Shown: positions 36,182-50,085, counted from the first letter of the stretch. The stretch: DNA of 64,000 nt from Trichobilharzia regenti (GCA_944472135.2 CALYDD020000434.1:1-64000); one strand, 5' to 3'. The notes: generated by a model from the letters alone, not told the origin. Made by a program: numbers and translations.

Positions 36182-37229
36182 GTTATTGCTCAGTTTAGTG
36201 GGAATAAGCCAAGTGTAAACGAGAGAGTAATTGTTAAATTGACTTGCATGAATAAAGGAATTTCTAGTTTCAAGTTACTATTTGAATGTTATTATCTCCG
36301 GTGTAAATTACTCTGTGCCTACGCTTGGTTGATCAGATATGTCGTGCGTTTGTTAGTCATCTATATTCTACGATACAATGACATGAGCGTGTTACCGTTC
36401 AGATTTGAGGATATAGCTGATAGAAGGAAGTCAGTAAATGAACTCTGCGACGATTTTCCAACCTAGAGCGTCAACCTGTAAAGGGTTGTAGGCGTACTGG
36501 TGTAAGTCCTGCGATTCTTCAAAGGAATTCCATCAAGACATGATCCCCGAGTTTGTGTGTACTGTTTGTATATATCTGTGGTGTCATATCTATTGGTGTT
36601 TTTGGATTCATTGTGTTTACTTGTTGTTTTCATATCTTGTTGCTATTGAATAATTTTGTTAAAATTTTCGTCGTGATTTCTTCTGAAGTTGTTTCGAGTC
36701 TTCTACATCCGTGAATGAATTGATTGATGTTAAGGACAGCAGATGGGTCGTATACGCCGGGGGGGCTATTGTTGAGAATGACATGCACACGGAGATAATT
36801 GTTAGCTGTGGTCCCACACGCCGGGGAGAAAGAGTGTAAACGACTGAGGCTCGCATACGTCACCGTTACTAGAATTGAGGCAGAATGAGTGACAAGCGAT
36901 TTCAGTGATCGTTGGTAGTGAGTAGATAAGAGGATGAGCGTAGAGTATTGTGAGGTGCTGCTATGGACACGTTGCATTCTGCAAGAGTCATTCTAGCAAG
37001 TGGCGATTGTGTTGCAAGAGGATGTGTCACGAGGATGCCTTTAACTGGAAGGCGCAGGTCGTCATTGATGTGTGAGATTGTGCTGTGAGTATGCTTGTGG
37101 TGCGTTGGCTTTTCTGTTTGTTTTCCATTTCAGCTCTGTCCGTGTGACCCAGGTACTCGCAACGGCATCCAAGTCAACGTGTATTGGTGGTGATGGAGAA
37201 AAGGGATGGATCCGTATTTTGCCGGGGAG
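36182..37229 (+). other. Repeat B unit 2: post-gag extension and 3' segment
   Basis: The extension (36182-36466) is open, with a gtgggaataagcc variant at its start. The minus strand is open for 115 codons (36630-36977) because the G run has seven bases. The site near 36965 reads atggacacg rather than atggtcacg. Confidence 0.7.
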
Positions 37230-37547
37230 TGTCAATGTAGTTGAAGATTGAACGATCAATTCATGGTTGCTTGCTCAAACCGAACTTCTCCAATTTTCGC
37301 GGAGGCGTCAATCAGCCAGTCGTCGTCTCATCGGTCGCTGTTCAGAAAGAAGTCAGGACAATACCGTCAGAAGTAATATTGTGATTTATTATTGTAATAT
37401 TTGTGCATAGACCTTAGCTGTGAAGTTGGCTAGAATACAGAATTCTCGAGTCGCCAATTGGTGTTTTGGTTTTGCGTCCGTTCGTACTAAGCGTTTCTGG
37501 GAAGCTTCGAGGAACAGCGTGAGTCCCAGCGTAGCAAGAGCTGGGCA
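37230..37547 (+). repeat. Repeat B LTR 3 (318 bp)
   Basis: TGTCAATG...GAGCTGGGCA, same type as LTR 2. Confidence 0.9.
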
Positions 37548-37719
37548 TTGACGGTTTACGAGACGTGGCTGACAGTTTCTGACGGTAGAAACAGATTCTG
37601 GCGGATTCAGACAGTTGGTGAAAGTTTAGATAGTCACCGTTCATCTTTCCTGGTGCCAACCAAGTCTTCTTTGAACAAGCAATATCTGGAACGTTTTTGG
37701 AATTGGGTCAAGTTCAACG

Positions 37720-39395
37720 ATGCCTGGGTCAAAGAAGGGACACAGCGTCTTGGATGCAAACAGGAAAGTAAGTCATGTTGACTTGTCTGTTACTTGTAAC
37801 GATATGTCTGATGTGAAACGTGACATGGTTGATGTTACTGTTTCGCCGTCCAGGGATAATAGGAACATCAAACTTCCTAAATTTGAACCATGGTGTTTCG
37901 ACGGAAACCCGGCTGATTATTTACAGTTTGTAAGGGAATTCAAAATCATGTTAAGTGGTTTTTTATTGAATGATGAAATGAAGTTGATGTATTTGATGAG
38001 GTATTGCACTGGAATTGCTGCAAGAGCTATACAGTGCTGTAAGCTCATGCCCCCTACTGAGGGATAATCTGAGGCCAGGAATATACTACGTCAAGGGTTG
38101 GGAGACCTTCGACGATTGTAGGGAAACTATTCGAGGCTGTTAAGGGTAATGGTGGTCAACTACAAGATGACTCCAAGGCACACACTGAGTTTTTGGATAA
38201 TTTGCTGAATTACAAGAATGCACTGATTTCGATGAATTGCATGAGTGACCTCAACTCGAGTTTCGTCCTAGAAGTAATAGCAAGACGCCTACCTACTCGA
38301 CTGCAAAGGAAGTGGGTGAAGATAGGCTCCCGTATAGAGGAGGAAGGTATCGAGCCAAAGTTCGATGATATTCTGAAACTGGTAAACGATAGTGTCAATC
38401 AATCTATGAGCAAATTTGCCAGTATATTGAATCCCACCCCTAGAATAGAGCAGTCTGGGGGTAAAACGCAAGCATTGATGATGAAAGGGTCTCAGGGAGG
38501 TGGATATCGAGAAGGCTCTATGGTGTCTAGCAATGCATATAAACTTAGTGAGTGTAACAGCTTTCGTGGTACATCCTCAACAGATAAGATACAAGCTGCA
38601 AGACAAACACGGTTGTGTTTTATACGTTTGCAAGAAGTTCATACAAAGATGAACCGTGAATCAGTGAGCAAGTTCAGTGATAAGCTAAATGTGACATCAA
38701 GGTCTGACTCCGAATGGTGTGACGATAATAGCGCGGTGAAGAAGTCTGTAGTTGCAACTGGTGAGCCATTGTTGAATAGAGTGTCACAGAGGAGAGTTAC
38801 AGTTTTAGAGTGCAGTTCTGACTCCACAAGTTTACAAGGTGTTACTAGAGAGAGTGAAGGTATAAAATCTTTAGGGATTTGTGAGGGAGAACCGGAATCA
38901 TCCACTTCTGTTATTAAAGAGTTTGAAAATGATGAAGTCGACCAGATAGATGATGGTAAATTGAATGTTTGCGATACTGACCATGATAGTGCAGATTTGT
39001 CCTTGGTTGATTATGATAAAATGAGGTGAATTCCTAATACCGCTGAGTTGAACAAATGTTCTGTACAACTTGAACGTGAAGTAGAATTAAATGCAGTTGT
39101 AGAAGGTATGGACACTTGTGAGACCGTCAGTGTAATTGATCAGCGTGTAGCCCACCTATCATCAGATGATAGTGCTAAGCCGGAGCTGATACTAAAAGAC
39201 AGCAGTGGTGGTAGTCTTACATTTAGAGAAATTTCTGAAAGGTGAACAACAACAGCTTCTGATCCACCGCTAATTTCATCGACTGGTATCAATCAGTCGT
39301 CGTTGGTGTTGTCATCCACAATGAGAAAGACACCCATCAACTCAAGTACCTTGTGCAATGACTTTGATAGTATTGGTGCATTTGAAAAGACGTAA
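37720..39395 (+). pseudogene. Repeat B unit 3: inactivated gag
   Basis: It has the array-wide TAA (38065-38067) and TGA (39027-39029), and the TGA at 39243-39245. Pro is retained in FDGNPADY. Confidence 0.88.
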
Positions 39396-40443
39396 GTTAT
39401 TGCTCAGTTTAGTGTGGATAAGCCAAGTGTAAACGAGAGAGTAATTGTTAAATTGACTTGCATGAATAAAGGAATTTCTAGTTTCAAGTTACTATTTGAA
39501 TGTTATTATCTCCGGTGTAAATTACTCTGTGCCTACGCTTGGTTGATCAGATATGTCGTGCGTTTGTTAGTCATCTATATTCTACGATACAATGACATGA
39601 GCGTGTTACCGTTCAGATTTGAGGATATAGCTGATAGAAGGAAGTCAGTAAATGAACTCTGCGACGATTTTCCAACCTAGAGCGTCAACCTGTAAAGGGT
39701 TGTAGGCGTACTGGTGTAAGTCCTGCGATTCTTCAAAGGAATTCCATCAAGACATGATCCCCGAGTTTGTGTGTACTGTTTGTATATATCTGTGGTGTCA
39801 TATCTATTGGTGTTTTTGGATTCATTGTGTTTACTTGTTGTTTTCATATCTTGTTGCTATTGAATAATTTTGTTAAAATTTTCGTCGTGATTTCTTCTGA
39901 AGTTGTTTCGAGTCTTCTACATCCGTGAATGAATTGATTGATGTTAAGGACAGCAGATGGGTCGTATACGCCGGGGGGGCTATTGTTGAGAATGACATGC
40001 ACACGGAGATAATTGTTAGCTGTGGTCCCACACGCCGGGGAGAAAGAGTGTAAACGACTGAGGCTCGCATACGTCACCGTTACTAGAATTGAGGCAGAAT
40101 GAGTGACAAGCGATTTCAGTGATCGTTGGTAGTGAGTAGATAAGAGGATGAGCGTAGAGTATTGTGAGGTGCTGCTATGGTCACGTTGCATTCTGCAAGA
40201 GTCATTCTAGCAAGTGGCGATTGTGTTGCAAGAGGATGTGTCACGAGGATGCCTTTAACTGGAAGGCGCAGGTCGTCATTGATGTGTGAGATTGTGCTGT
40301 GAGTATGCTTGTGGTGCGTTGGCTTTTCTGTTTGTTTTCCATTTCAGCTCTGTCCGTGTGACCCAGGTACTCGCAACGGCATCCAAGTCAACGTGTATTG
40401 GTGGTGATGGAGAAAAGGGATGGATCCGTATTTTGCCGGGGAG
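39396..40443 (+). other. Repeat B unit 3: post-gag extension and 3' segment
   Basis: The extension at 39396-39680 is open. The site near 40179 reads atggtcacg, as in the earliest units. Confidence 0.7.
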
Positions 40444-40761
40444 TGTCAATGTAGTTGAAGATTGAACGATCAATTCATGGTTGCTTGCTCAAACCGAACT
40501 TCTCCAATTTTCGCGGAGGCGTCAATCAGCCAGTCGTCGTCTCATCGGTCGCTGTTCAGAAAGAAGTCAGGACAATACCGTCAGAAGTAATATTGTGATT
40601 TATTATTGTAATATTTGTGCATAGACCTTAGCTGTGAAGTTGGCTAGAATACAGAATTCTCGAGTCGCCAATTGGTGTTTTGGTTTTGCGTCCGTTCGTA
40701 CTAAGCGTTTCTGGGAAGCTTCGAGGAACAGCGTGAGTCCCAGCGTAGCAAGAGCTGGGCA
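40444..40761 (+). repeat. Repeat B LTR 4 (318 bp)
   Basis: TGTCAATG...GAGCTGGGCA, same type as LTR 2. Confidence 0.9.
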
Positions 40762-40933
40762 TTGACGGTTTACGAGACGTGGCTGACAGTTTCTGACGGT
40801 AGAAACAGATTCTGGCGGATTCAGACAGTTGGTGAAAGTTTAGATAGTCACCGTTCATCTTTCCTGGTGCCAACCAAGTCTTCTTTGAACAAGCAATATC
40901 TGGAACGTTTTTGGAATTGGGTCAAGTTCAACG

Positions 40934-42609
40934 ATGCCTGGGTCAAAGAAGGGACACAGCGTCTTGGATGCAAACAGGAAAGTAAGTCATGTTGACTTGT
41001 CTGTTACTTGTAACGATATGTCTGATGTGAAACGTGACATGGTTGATGTTACTGTTTCGCCGTCCAGGGATAATAGGAACATCAAACTTCCTAAATTTGA
41101 ACCATGGTGTTTCGACGGAAACCCGGCTGATTATTTACAGTTTGTAAGGGAATTCAAAATCATGTTAAGTGGTTTTTTATTGAATGATGAAATGAAGTTG
41201 ATGTATTTGATGAGGTATTGCACTGGAATTGCTGCAAGAGCTATACAGTGCTGTAAGCTCATGCCCCCTACTGAGGGATAATCTGAGGCCAGGAATATAC
41301 TACGTCAAGGGTTGGGAGACCTTCGACGATTGTAGGGAAACTATTCGAGGCTGTTAAGGGTAATGGTGGTCAACTACAAGATGACTCCAAGGCACACACT
41401 GAGTTTTTGGATAATTTGCTGAATTACAAGAATGCACTGATTTCGATGAATTGCATGAGTGACCTCAACTCGAGTTTCGTCCTAGAAGTAATAGCAAGAC
41501 GCCTACCTACTCGACTGCAAAGGAAGTGGGTGAAGATAGGCTCCCGTATAGAGGAGGAAGGTATCGAGCCAAAGTTCGATGATATTCTGAAACTGGTAAA
41601 CGATAGTGTCAATCAATCTATGAGCAAATTTGCCAGTATATTGAATCCCACCCCTAGAATAGAGCAGTCTGGGGGTAAAACGCAAGCATTGATGATGAAA
41701 GGGTCTCAGGGAGGTGGATATCGAGAAGGCTCTATGGTGTCTAGCAATGCATATAAACTTAGTGAGTGTAACAGCTTTCGTGGTACATCCTCAACAGATA
41801 AGATACAAGCTGCAAGACAAACACGGTTGTGTTTTATACGTTTGCAAGAAGTTCATACAAAGATGAACCGTGAATCAGTGAGCAAGTTCAGTGATAAGCT
41901 AAATGTGACATCAAGGTCTGACTCCGAATGGTGTGACGATAATAGCGCGGTGAAGAAGTCTGTAGTTGCAACTGGTGAGCCATTGTTGAATAGAGTGTCA
42001 CAGAGGAGAGTTACAGTTTTAGAGTGCAGTTCTGACTCCACAAGTTTACAAGGTGTTACTAGAGAGAGTGAAGGTATAAAATCTTTAGGGATTTGTGAGG
42101 GAGAACCGGAATCATCCACTTCTGTTATTAAAGAGTTTGAAAATGATGAAGTCGACCAGATAGATGATGGTAAATTGAATGTTTGCGATACTGACCATGA
42201 TAGTGCAGATTTGTCCTTGGTTGATTATGATAAAATGAGGTGAATTCCTAATACCGCTGAGTTGAACAAATGTTCTGTACAACTTGAACGTGAAGTAGAA
42301 TTAAATGCAGTTGTAGAAGGTATGGACACTTGTGAGACCGTCAGTGTAATTGATCAGCGTGTAGCCCACCTATCATCAGATGATAGTGCTAAGCCGGAGC
42401 TGATACTAAAAGACAGCAGTGGTGGTAGTCTTACATTTAGAGAAATTTCTGAAAGGTGAACAACAACAGCTTCTGATCCACCGCTAATTTCATCGACTGG
42501 TATCAATCAGTCGTCGTTGGTGTTGTCATCCACAATGAGAAAGACACCCATCAACTCAAGTACCTTGTGCAATGACTTTGATAGTATTGGTGCATTTGAA
42601 AAGACGTAA
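40934..42609 (+). pseudogene. Repeat B unit 4: inactivated gag
   Basis: It carries the same lesions: TAA 41279-41281, TGA 42241-42243 and TGA 42457-42459. Pro is retained in FDGNPADY. Confidence 0.88.
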
Positions 42610-43657
42610 GTTATTGCTCAGTTTAGTGGGGATAAGCCAAGTGTAAACGAGAGAGTAATTGTTAAATTGACTTGCATGAATAAAGGAATTTCTAGTTTCA
42701 AGTTACTATTTGAATGTTATTATCTCCGGTGTAAATTACTCTGTGCCTACGCTTGGTTGATCAGATATGTCGTGCGTTTGTTAGTCATCTATATTCTACG
42801 ATACAATGACATGAGCGTGTTACCGTTCAGATTTGAGGATATAGCTGATAGAAGGAAGTCAGTAAATGAACTCTGCGACGATTTTCCAACCTAGAGCGTC
42901 AACCTGTAAAGGGTTGTAGGCGTACTGGTGTAAGTCCTGCGATTCTTCAAAGGAATTCCATCAAGACATGATCCCCGAGTTTGTGTGTACTGTTTGTATA
43001 TATCTGTGGTGTCATATCTATTGGTGTTTTTGGATTCATTGTGTTTACTTGTTGTTTTCATATCTTGTTGCTATTGAATAATTTTGTTAAAATTTTCGTC
43101 GTGATTTCTTCTGAAGTTGTTTCGAGTCTTCTACATCCGTGAATGAATTGATTGATGTTAAGGACAGCAGATGGGTCGTATACGCCGGGGGGGCTATTGT
43201 TGAGAATGACATGCACACGGAGATAATTGTTAGCTGTGGTCCCACACGCCGGGGAGAAAGAGTGTAAACGACTGAGGCTCGCATACGTCACCGTTACTAG
43301 AATTGAGGCAGAATGAGTGACAAGCGATTTCAGTGATCGTTGGTAGTGAGTAGATAAGAGGATGAGCGTAGAGTATTGTGAGGTGCTGCTATGGACACGT
43401 TGCATTCTGCAAGAGTCATTCTAGCAAGTGGCGATTGTGTTGCAAGAGGATGTGTCACGAGGATGCCTTTAACTGGAAGGCGCAGGTCGTCATTGATGTG
43501 TGAGATTGTGCTGTGAGTATGCTTGTGGTGCGTTGGCTTTTCTGTTTGTTTTCCATTTCAGCTCTGTCCGTGTGACCCAGGTACTCGCAACGGCATCCAA
43601 GTCAACGTGTATTGGTGGTGATGGAGAAAAGGGATGGATCCGTATTTTGCCGGGGAG
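42610..43657 (+). other. Repeat B unit 4: post-gag extension and 3' segment
   Basis: The extension begins with a gtggggataagcc variant close to that of unit 2, and the site near 43393 reads atggacacg. Units 2 and 4 therefore share markers that unit 3 lacks. Confidence 0.7.
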
Positions 43658-43975
43658 TGTCAATGTAGTTGAAGATTGAACGATCAATTCATGGTTGCTT
43701 GCTCAAACCGAACTTCTCCAATTTTCGCGGAGGCGTCAATCAGCCAGTCGTCGTCTCATCGGTCGCTGTTCAGAAAGAAGTCAGGACAATACCGTCAGAA
43801 GTAATATTGTGATTTATTATTGTAATATTTGTGCATAGACCTTAGCTGTGAAGTTGGCTAGAATACAGAATTCTCGAGTCGCCAATTGGTGTTTTGGTTT
43901 TGCGTCCGTTCGTACTAAGCGTTTCTGGGAAGCTTCGAGGAACAGCGTGAGTCCCAGCGTAGCAAGAGCTGGGCA
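43658..43975 (+). repeat. Repeat B LTR 5 (318 bp)
   Basis: TGTCAATG...GAGCTGGGCA, same type as LTR 2. Confidence 0.9.
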
Positions 43976-44147
43976 TTGACGGTTTACGAGACGTGGCTGA
44001 CAGTTTCTGACGGTAGAAACAGATTCTGGCGGATTCAGACAGTTGGTGAAAGTTTAGATAGTCACCGTTCATCTTTCCTGGTGCCAACCAAGTCTTCTTT
44101 GAACAAGCAATATCTGGAACGTTTTTGGAATTGGGTCAAGTTCAACG

Positions 44148-45823
44148 ATGCCTGGGTCAAAGAAGGGACACAGCGTCTTGGATGCAAACAGGAAAGTAAG
44201 TCATGTTGACTTGTCTGTTACTTGTAACGATATGTCTGATGTGAAACGTGACATGGTTGATGTTACTGTTTCGCCGTCCAGGGATAATAGGAACATCAAA
44301 CTTCCTAAATTTGAACCATGGTGTTTCGACGGAAACCTGGCTGATTATTTACAGTTTGTAAGGGAATTCAAAATCATGTTAAGTGGTTTTTTATTGAATG
44401 ATGAAATGAAGTTGATGTATTTGATGAGGTATTGCACTGGAATTGCTGCAAGAGCTATACAGTGCTGTAAGCTCATGCCCCCTACTGAGGGATAATCTGA
44501 GGCCAGGAATATACTACGTCAAGGGTTGGGAGACCTTCGACGATTGTAGGGAAACTATTCGAGGCTGTTAAGGGTAATGGTGGTCAACTACAAGATGACT
44601 CCAAGGCACACACTGAGTTTTTGGATAATTTGCTGAATTACAAGAATGCACTGATTTCGATGAATTGCATGAGTGACCTCAACTCGAGTTTCGTCCTAGA
44701 AGTAATAGCAAGACGCCTACCTACTCGACTGCAAAGGAAGTGGGTGAAGATAGGCTCCCGTATAGAGGAGGAAGGTATCGAGCCAAAGTTCGATGATATT
44801 CTGAAACTGGTAAACGATAGTGTCAATCAATCTATGAGCAAATTTGCCAGTATATTGAATCCCACCCCTAGAATAGAGCAGTCTGGGGGTAAAACGCAAG
44901 CATTGATGATGAAAGGGTCTCAGGGAGGTGGATATCGAGAAGGCTCTATGGTGTCTAGCAATGCATATAAACTTAGTGAGTGTAACAGCTTTCGTGGTAC
45001 ATCCTCAACAGATAAGATACAAGCTGCAAGACAAACACGGTTGTGTTTTATACGTTTGCAAGAAGTTCATACAAAGATGAACCGTGAATCAGTGAGCAAG
45101 TTCAGTGATAAGCTAAATGTGACATCAAGGTCTGACTCCGAATGGTGTGACGATAATAGCGCGGTGAAGAAGTCTGTAGTTGCAACTGGTGAGCCATTGT
45201 TGAATAGAGTGTCACAGAGGAGAGTTACAGTTTTAGAGTGCAGTTCTGACTCCACAAGTTTACAAGGTGTTACTAGAGAGAGTGAAGGTATAAAATCTTT
45301 AGGGATTTGTGAGGGAGAACCGGAATCATCCACTTCTGTTATTAAAGAGTTTGAAAATGATGAAGTCGACCAGATAGATGATGGTAAATTGAATGTTTGC
45401 GATACTGACCATGATAGTGCAGATTTGTCCTTGGTTGATTATGATAAAATGAGGTGAATTCCTAATACCGCTGAGTTGAACAAATGTTCTGTACAACTTG
45501 AACGTGAAGTAGAATTAAATGCAGTTGTAGAAGGTATGGACACTTGTGAGACCGTCAGTGTAATTGATTAGCGTGTAGCCCACCTATCATCAGATGATAG
45601 TGCTAAGCCGGAGCTGATACTAAAAGACAGCAGTGGTGGTAGTCTTACATTTAGAGAAATTTCTGAAAGGTGAACAACAACAGCTTCTGATCCACCGCTA
45701 ATTTCATCGACTGGTATCAATCAGTCGTCGTTGGTGTTGTCATCCACAATGAGAAAGACACCCATCAACTCAAGTACCTTGTGCAATGACTTTGATAGTA
45801 TTGGTGCATTTGAAAAGACGTAA
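44148..45823 (+). pseudogene. Repeat B unit 5: inactivated gag with one more stop
   Basis: Lesions are TAA 44493-44495, TGA 45455-45457 and TGA 45671-45673, plus a TAG at 45569-45571 (Gln in units 2-4). It has Leu in FDGNLADY, as in units 2 and 6. Confidence 0.88.
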
Positions 45824-46871
45824 GTTATTGCTCAGTTTAGTGTGGATAAGCCAAGTGTAAACGAGAGAGTAATTGTTAAATTGACTTGCATGAATAAAGG
45901 AATTTCTAGTTTCAAGTTACTATTTGAATGTTATTATCTCCGGTGTAAATTACTCTGTGCCTACGCTTGGTTGATCAGATATGTCGTGCGTTTGTTAGTC
46001 ATCTATATTCTACGATACAATGACATGAGCGTGTTACCGTTCAGATTTGAGGATATAGCTGATAGAAGGAAGTCAGTAAATGAACTCTGCGACGATTTTC
46101 CAACCTAGAGCGTCAACCTGTAAAGGGTTGTAGGCGTACTGGTGTAAGTCCTGCGATTCTTCAAAGGAATTCCATCAAGACATGATCCCCGAGTTTGTGT
46201 GTACTGTTTGTATATATCTGTGGTGTCATATCTATTGGTGTTTTTGGATTCATTGTGTTTACTTGTTGTTTTCATATCTTGTTGCTATTGAATAATTTTG
46301 TTAAAATTTTCGTCGTGATTTCTTCTGAAGTTGTTTCGAGTCTTCTACATCCGTGAATGAATTGATTGATGTTAAGGACAGCAGATGGGTCGTATACGCC
46401 GGGGGGGCTATTGTTGAGAATGACATGCACACGGAGATAATTGTTAGCTGTGGTCCCACACGCCGGGGAGAAAGAGTGTAAACGACTGAGGCTCGCATAC
46501 GTCACCGTTACTAGAATTGAGGCAGAATGAGTGACAAGCGATTTCAGTGATCGTTGGTAGTGAGTAGATAAGAGGATGAGCGTAGAGTATTGTGAGGTGC
46601 TGCTATGGACACGTTGCATTCTGCAAGAGTCATTCTAGCAAGTGGCGATTGTGTTGCAAGAGGATGTGTCACGAGGATGCCTTTAACTGGAAGGCGCAGG
46701 TCGTCATTGATGTGTGAGATTGTGCTGTGAGTATGCTTGTGGTGCGTTGGCTTTTCTGTTTGTTTTCCATTTCAGCTCTGTCCGTGTGACCCAGGTACTC
46801 GCAACGGCATCCAAGTCAACGTGTATTGGTGGTGATGGAGAAAAGGGATGGATCCGTATTTTGCCGGGGAG
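45824..46871 (+). other. Repeat B unit 5: post-gag extension and 3' segment
   Basis: The extension at 45824-46108 is open with the common gtgtggataagcc start, and the site near 46607 reads atggacacg. Confidence 0.7.
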
Positions 46872-47189
46872 TGTCAATGTAGTTGAAGATTGAACGATCA
46901 ATTCATGGTTGCTTGCTCAAACCGAACTTCTCCAATTTTCGCGGAGGCGTCAATCAGCCAGTCGTCGTCTCATCGGTCGCTGTTCAGAAAGAAGTCAGGA
47001 CAATACCGTCAGAAGTAATATTGTGATTTATTATTGTAATATTTGTGCATAGACCTTAGCTGTGAAGTTGGCTAGAATACAGAATTCTCGAGTCGCCAAT
47101 TGGTGTTTTGGTTTTGCGTCCGTTCGTACTAAGCGTTTCTGGGAAGCTTCGAGGAACAGCGTGAGTCCCAGCGTAGCAAGAGCTGGGCA
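46872..47189 (+). repeat. Repeat B LTR 6 (318 bp)
   Basis: TGTCAATG...GAGCTGGGCA, same type as LTR 2. Confidence 0.9.
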
Positions 47190-47361
47190 TTGACGGTTTA
47201 CGAGACGTGGCTGACAGTTTCTGACGGTAGAAACAGATTCTGGCGGATTCAGACAGTTGGTGAAAGTTTAGATAGTCACCGTTCATCTTTCCTGGTGCCA
47301 ACCAAGTCTTCTTTGAACAAGCAATATCTGGAACGTTTTTGGAATTGGGTCAAGTTCAACG

Positions 47362-49037
47362 ATGCCTGGGTCAAAGAAGGGACACAGCGTCTTGGATGCA
47401 AACAGGAAAGTAAGTCATGTTGACTTGTCTGTTACTTGTAACGATATGTCTGATGTGAAACGTGACATGGTTGATGTTACTGTTTCGCCGTCCAGGGATA
47501 ATAGGAACATCAAACTTCCTAAATTTGAACCATGGTGTTTCGACGGAAACCTGGCTGATTATTTACAGTTTGTAAGGGAATTCAAAATCATGTTAAGTGG
47601 TTTTTTATTGAATGATGAAATGAAGTTGATGTATTTGATGAGGTATTGCACTGGAATTGCTGCAAGAGCTATACAGTGCTGTAAGCTCATGCCCCCTACT
47701 GAGGGATAATCTGAGGCCAGGAATATACTACGTCAAGGGTTGGGAGACCTTCGACGATTGTAGGGAAACTATTCGAGGCTGTTAAGGGTAATGGTGGTCA
47801 ACTACAAGATGACTCCAAGGCACACACTGAGTTTTTGGATAATTTGCTGAATTACAAGAATGCACTGATTTCGATGAATTGCATGAGTGACCTCAACTCG
47901 AGTTTCGTCCTAGAAGTAATAGCAAGACGCCTACCTACTCGACTGCAAAGGAAGTGGGTGAAGATAGGCTCCCGTATAGAGGAGGAAGGTATCGAGCCAA
48001 AGTTCGATGATATTCTGAAACTGGTAAACGATAGTGTCAATCAATCTATGAGCAAATTTGCCAGTATATTGAATCCCACCCCTAGAATAGAGCAGTCTGG
48101 GGGTAAAACGCAAGCATTGATGATGAAAGGGTCTCAGGGAGGTGGATATCGAGAAGGCTCTATGGTGTCTAGCAATGCATATAAACTTAGTGAGTGTAAC
48201 AGCTTTCGTGGTACATCCTCAACAGATAAGATACAAGCTGCAAGACAAACACGGTTGTGTTTTATACGTTTGCAAGAAGTTCATACAAAGATGAACCGTG
48301 AATCAGTGAGCAAGTTCAGTGATAAGCTAAATGTGACATCAAGGTCTGACTCCGAATGGTGTGACGATAATAGCGCGGTGAAGAAGTCTGTAGTTGCAAC
48401 TGGTGAGCCATTGTTGAATAGAGTGTCACAGAGGAGAGTTACAGTTTTAGAGTGCAGTTCTGACTCCACAAGTTTACAAGGTGTTACTAGAGAGAGTGAA
48501 GGTATAAAATCTTTAGGGATTTGTGAGGGAGAACCGGAATCATCCACTTCTGTTATTAAAGAGTTTGAAAATGATGAAGTCGACCAGATAGATGATGGTA
48601 AATTGAATGTTTGCGATACTGACCATGATAGTGCAGATTTGTCCTTGGTTGATTATGATAAAATGAGGTGAATTCCTAATACCGCTGAGTTGAACAAATG
48701 TTCTGTACAACTTGAACGTGAAGTAGAATTAAATGCAGTTGTAGAAGGTATGGACACTTGTGAGACCGTCAGTGTAATTGATTAGCGTGTAGCCCACCTA
48801 TCATCAGATGATAGTGCTAAGCCGGAGCTGATACTAAAAGACAGCAGTGGTGGTAGTCTTACATTTAGAGAAATTTCTGAAAGGTGAACAACAACAGCTT
48901 CTGATCCACCGCTAATTTCATCGACTGGTATCAATCAGTCGTCGTTGGTGTTGTCATCCACAATGAGAAAGACACCCATCAACTCAAGTACCTTGTGCAA
49001 TGACTTTGATAGTATTGGTGCATTTGAAAAGACGTAA
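47362..49037 (+). pseudogene. Repeat B unit 6: inactivated gag
   Basis: It is indistinguishable in its lesions from unit 5 (TAA 47707-47709, TGA 48669-48671, TAG 48783-48785, TGA 48885-48887). Units 5 and 6 are the most closely related neighbours. Confidence 0.88.
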
Positions 49038-50085
49038 GTTATTGCTCAGTTTAGTGTGGATAAGCCAAGTGTAAACGAGAGAGTAATTGTTAAATTGACT
49101 TGCATGAATAAAGGAATTTCTAGTTTCAAGTTACTATTTGAATGTTATTATCTCCGGTGTAAATTACTCTGTGCCTACGCTTGGTTGATCAGATATGTCG
49201 TGCGTTTGTTAGTCATCTATATTCTACGATACAATGACATGAGCGTGTTACCGTTCAGATTTGAGGATATAGCTGATAGAAGGAAGTCAGTAAATGAACT
49301 CTGCGACGATTTTCCAACCTAGAGCGTCAACCTGTAAAGGGTTGTAGGCGTACTGGTGTAAGTCCTGCGATTCTTCAAAGGAATTCCATCAAGACATGAT
49401 CCCCGAGTTTGTGTGTACTGTTTGTATATATCTGTGGTGTCATATCTATTGGTGTTTTTGGATTCATTGTGTTTACTTGTTGTTTTCATATCTTGTTGCT
49501 ATTGAATAATTTTGTTAAAATTTTCGTCGTGATTTCTTCTGAAGTTGTTTCGAGTCTTCTACATCCGTGAATGAATTGATTGATGTTAAGGACAGCAGAT
49601 GGGTCGTATACGCCGGGGGGGCTATTGTTGAGAATGACATGCACACGGAGATAATTGTTAGCTGTGGTCCCACACGCCGGGGAGAAAGAGTGTAAACGAC
49701 TGAGGCTCGCATACGTCACCGTTACTAGAATTGAGGCAGAATGAGTGACAAGCGATTTCAGTGATCGTTGGTAGTGAGTAGATAAGAGGATGAGCGTAGA
49801 GTATTGTGAGGTGCTGCTATGGACACGTTGCATTCTGCAAGAGTCATTCTAGCAAGTGGCGATTGTGTTGCAAGAGGATGTGTCACGAGGATGCCTTTAA
49901 CTGGAAGGCGCAGGTCGTCATTGATGTGTGAGATTGTGCTGTGAGTATGCTTGTGGTGCGTTGGCTTTTCTGTTTGTTTTCCATTTCAGCTCTGTCCGTG
50001 TGACCCAGGTACTCGCAACGGCATCCAAGTCAACGTGTATTGGTGGTGATGGAGAAAAGGGATGGATCCGTATTTTGCCGGGGAG
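49038..50085 (+). other. Repeat B unit 6: post-gag extension and 3' segment
   Basis: The extension at 49038-49322 is open and the seven-G run is present. This is the last complete 3' segment before the array ends. Confidence 0.7.
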
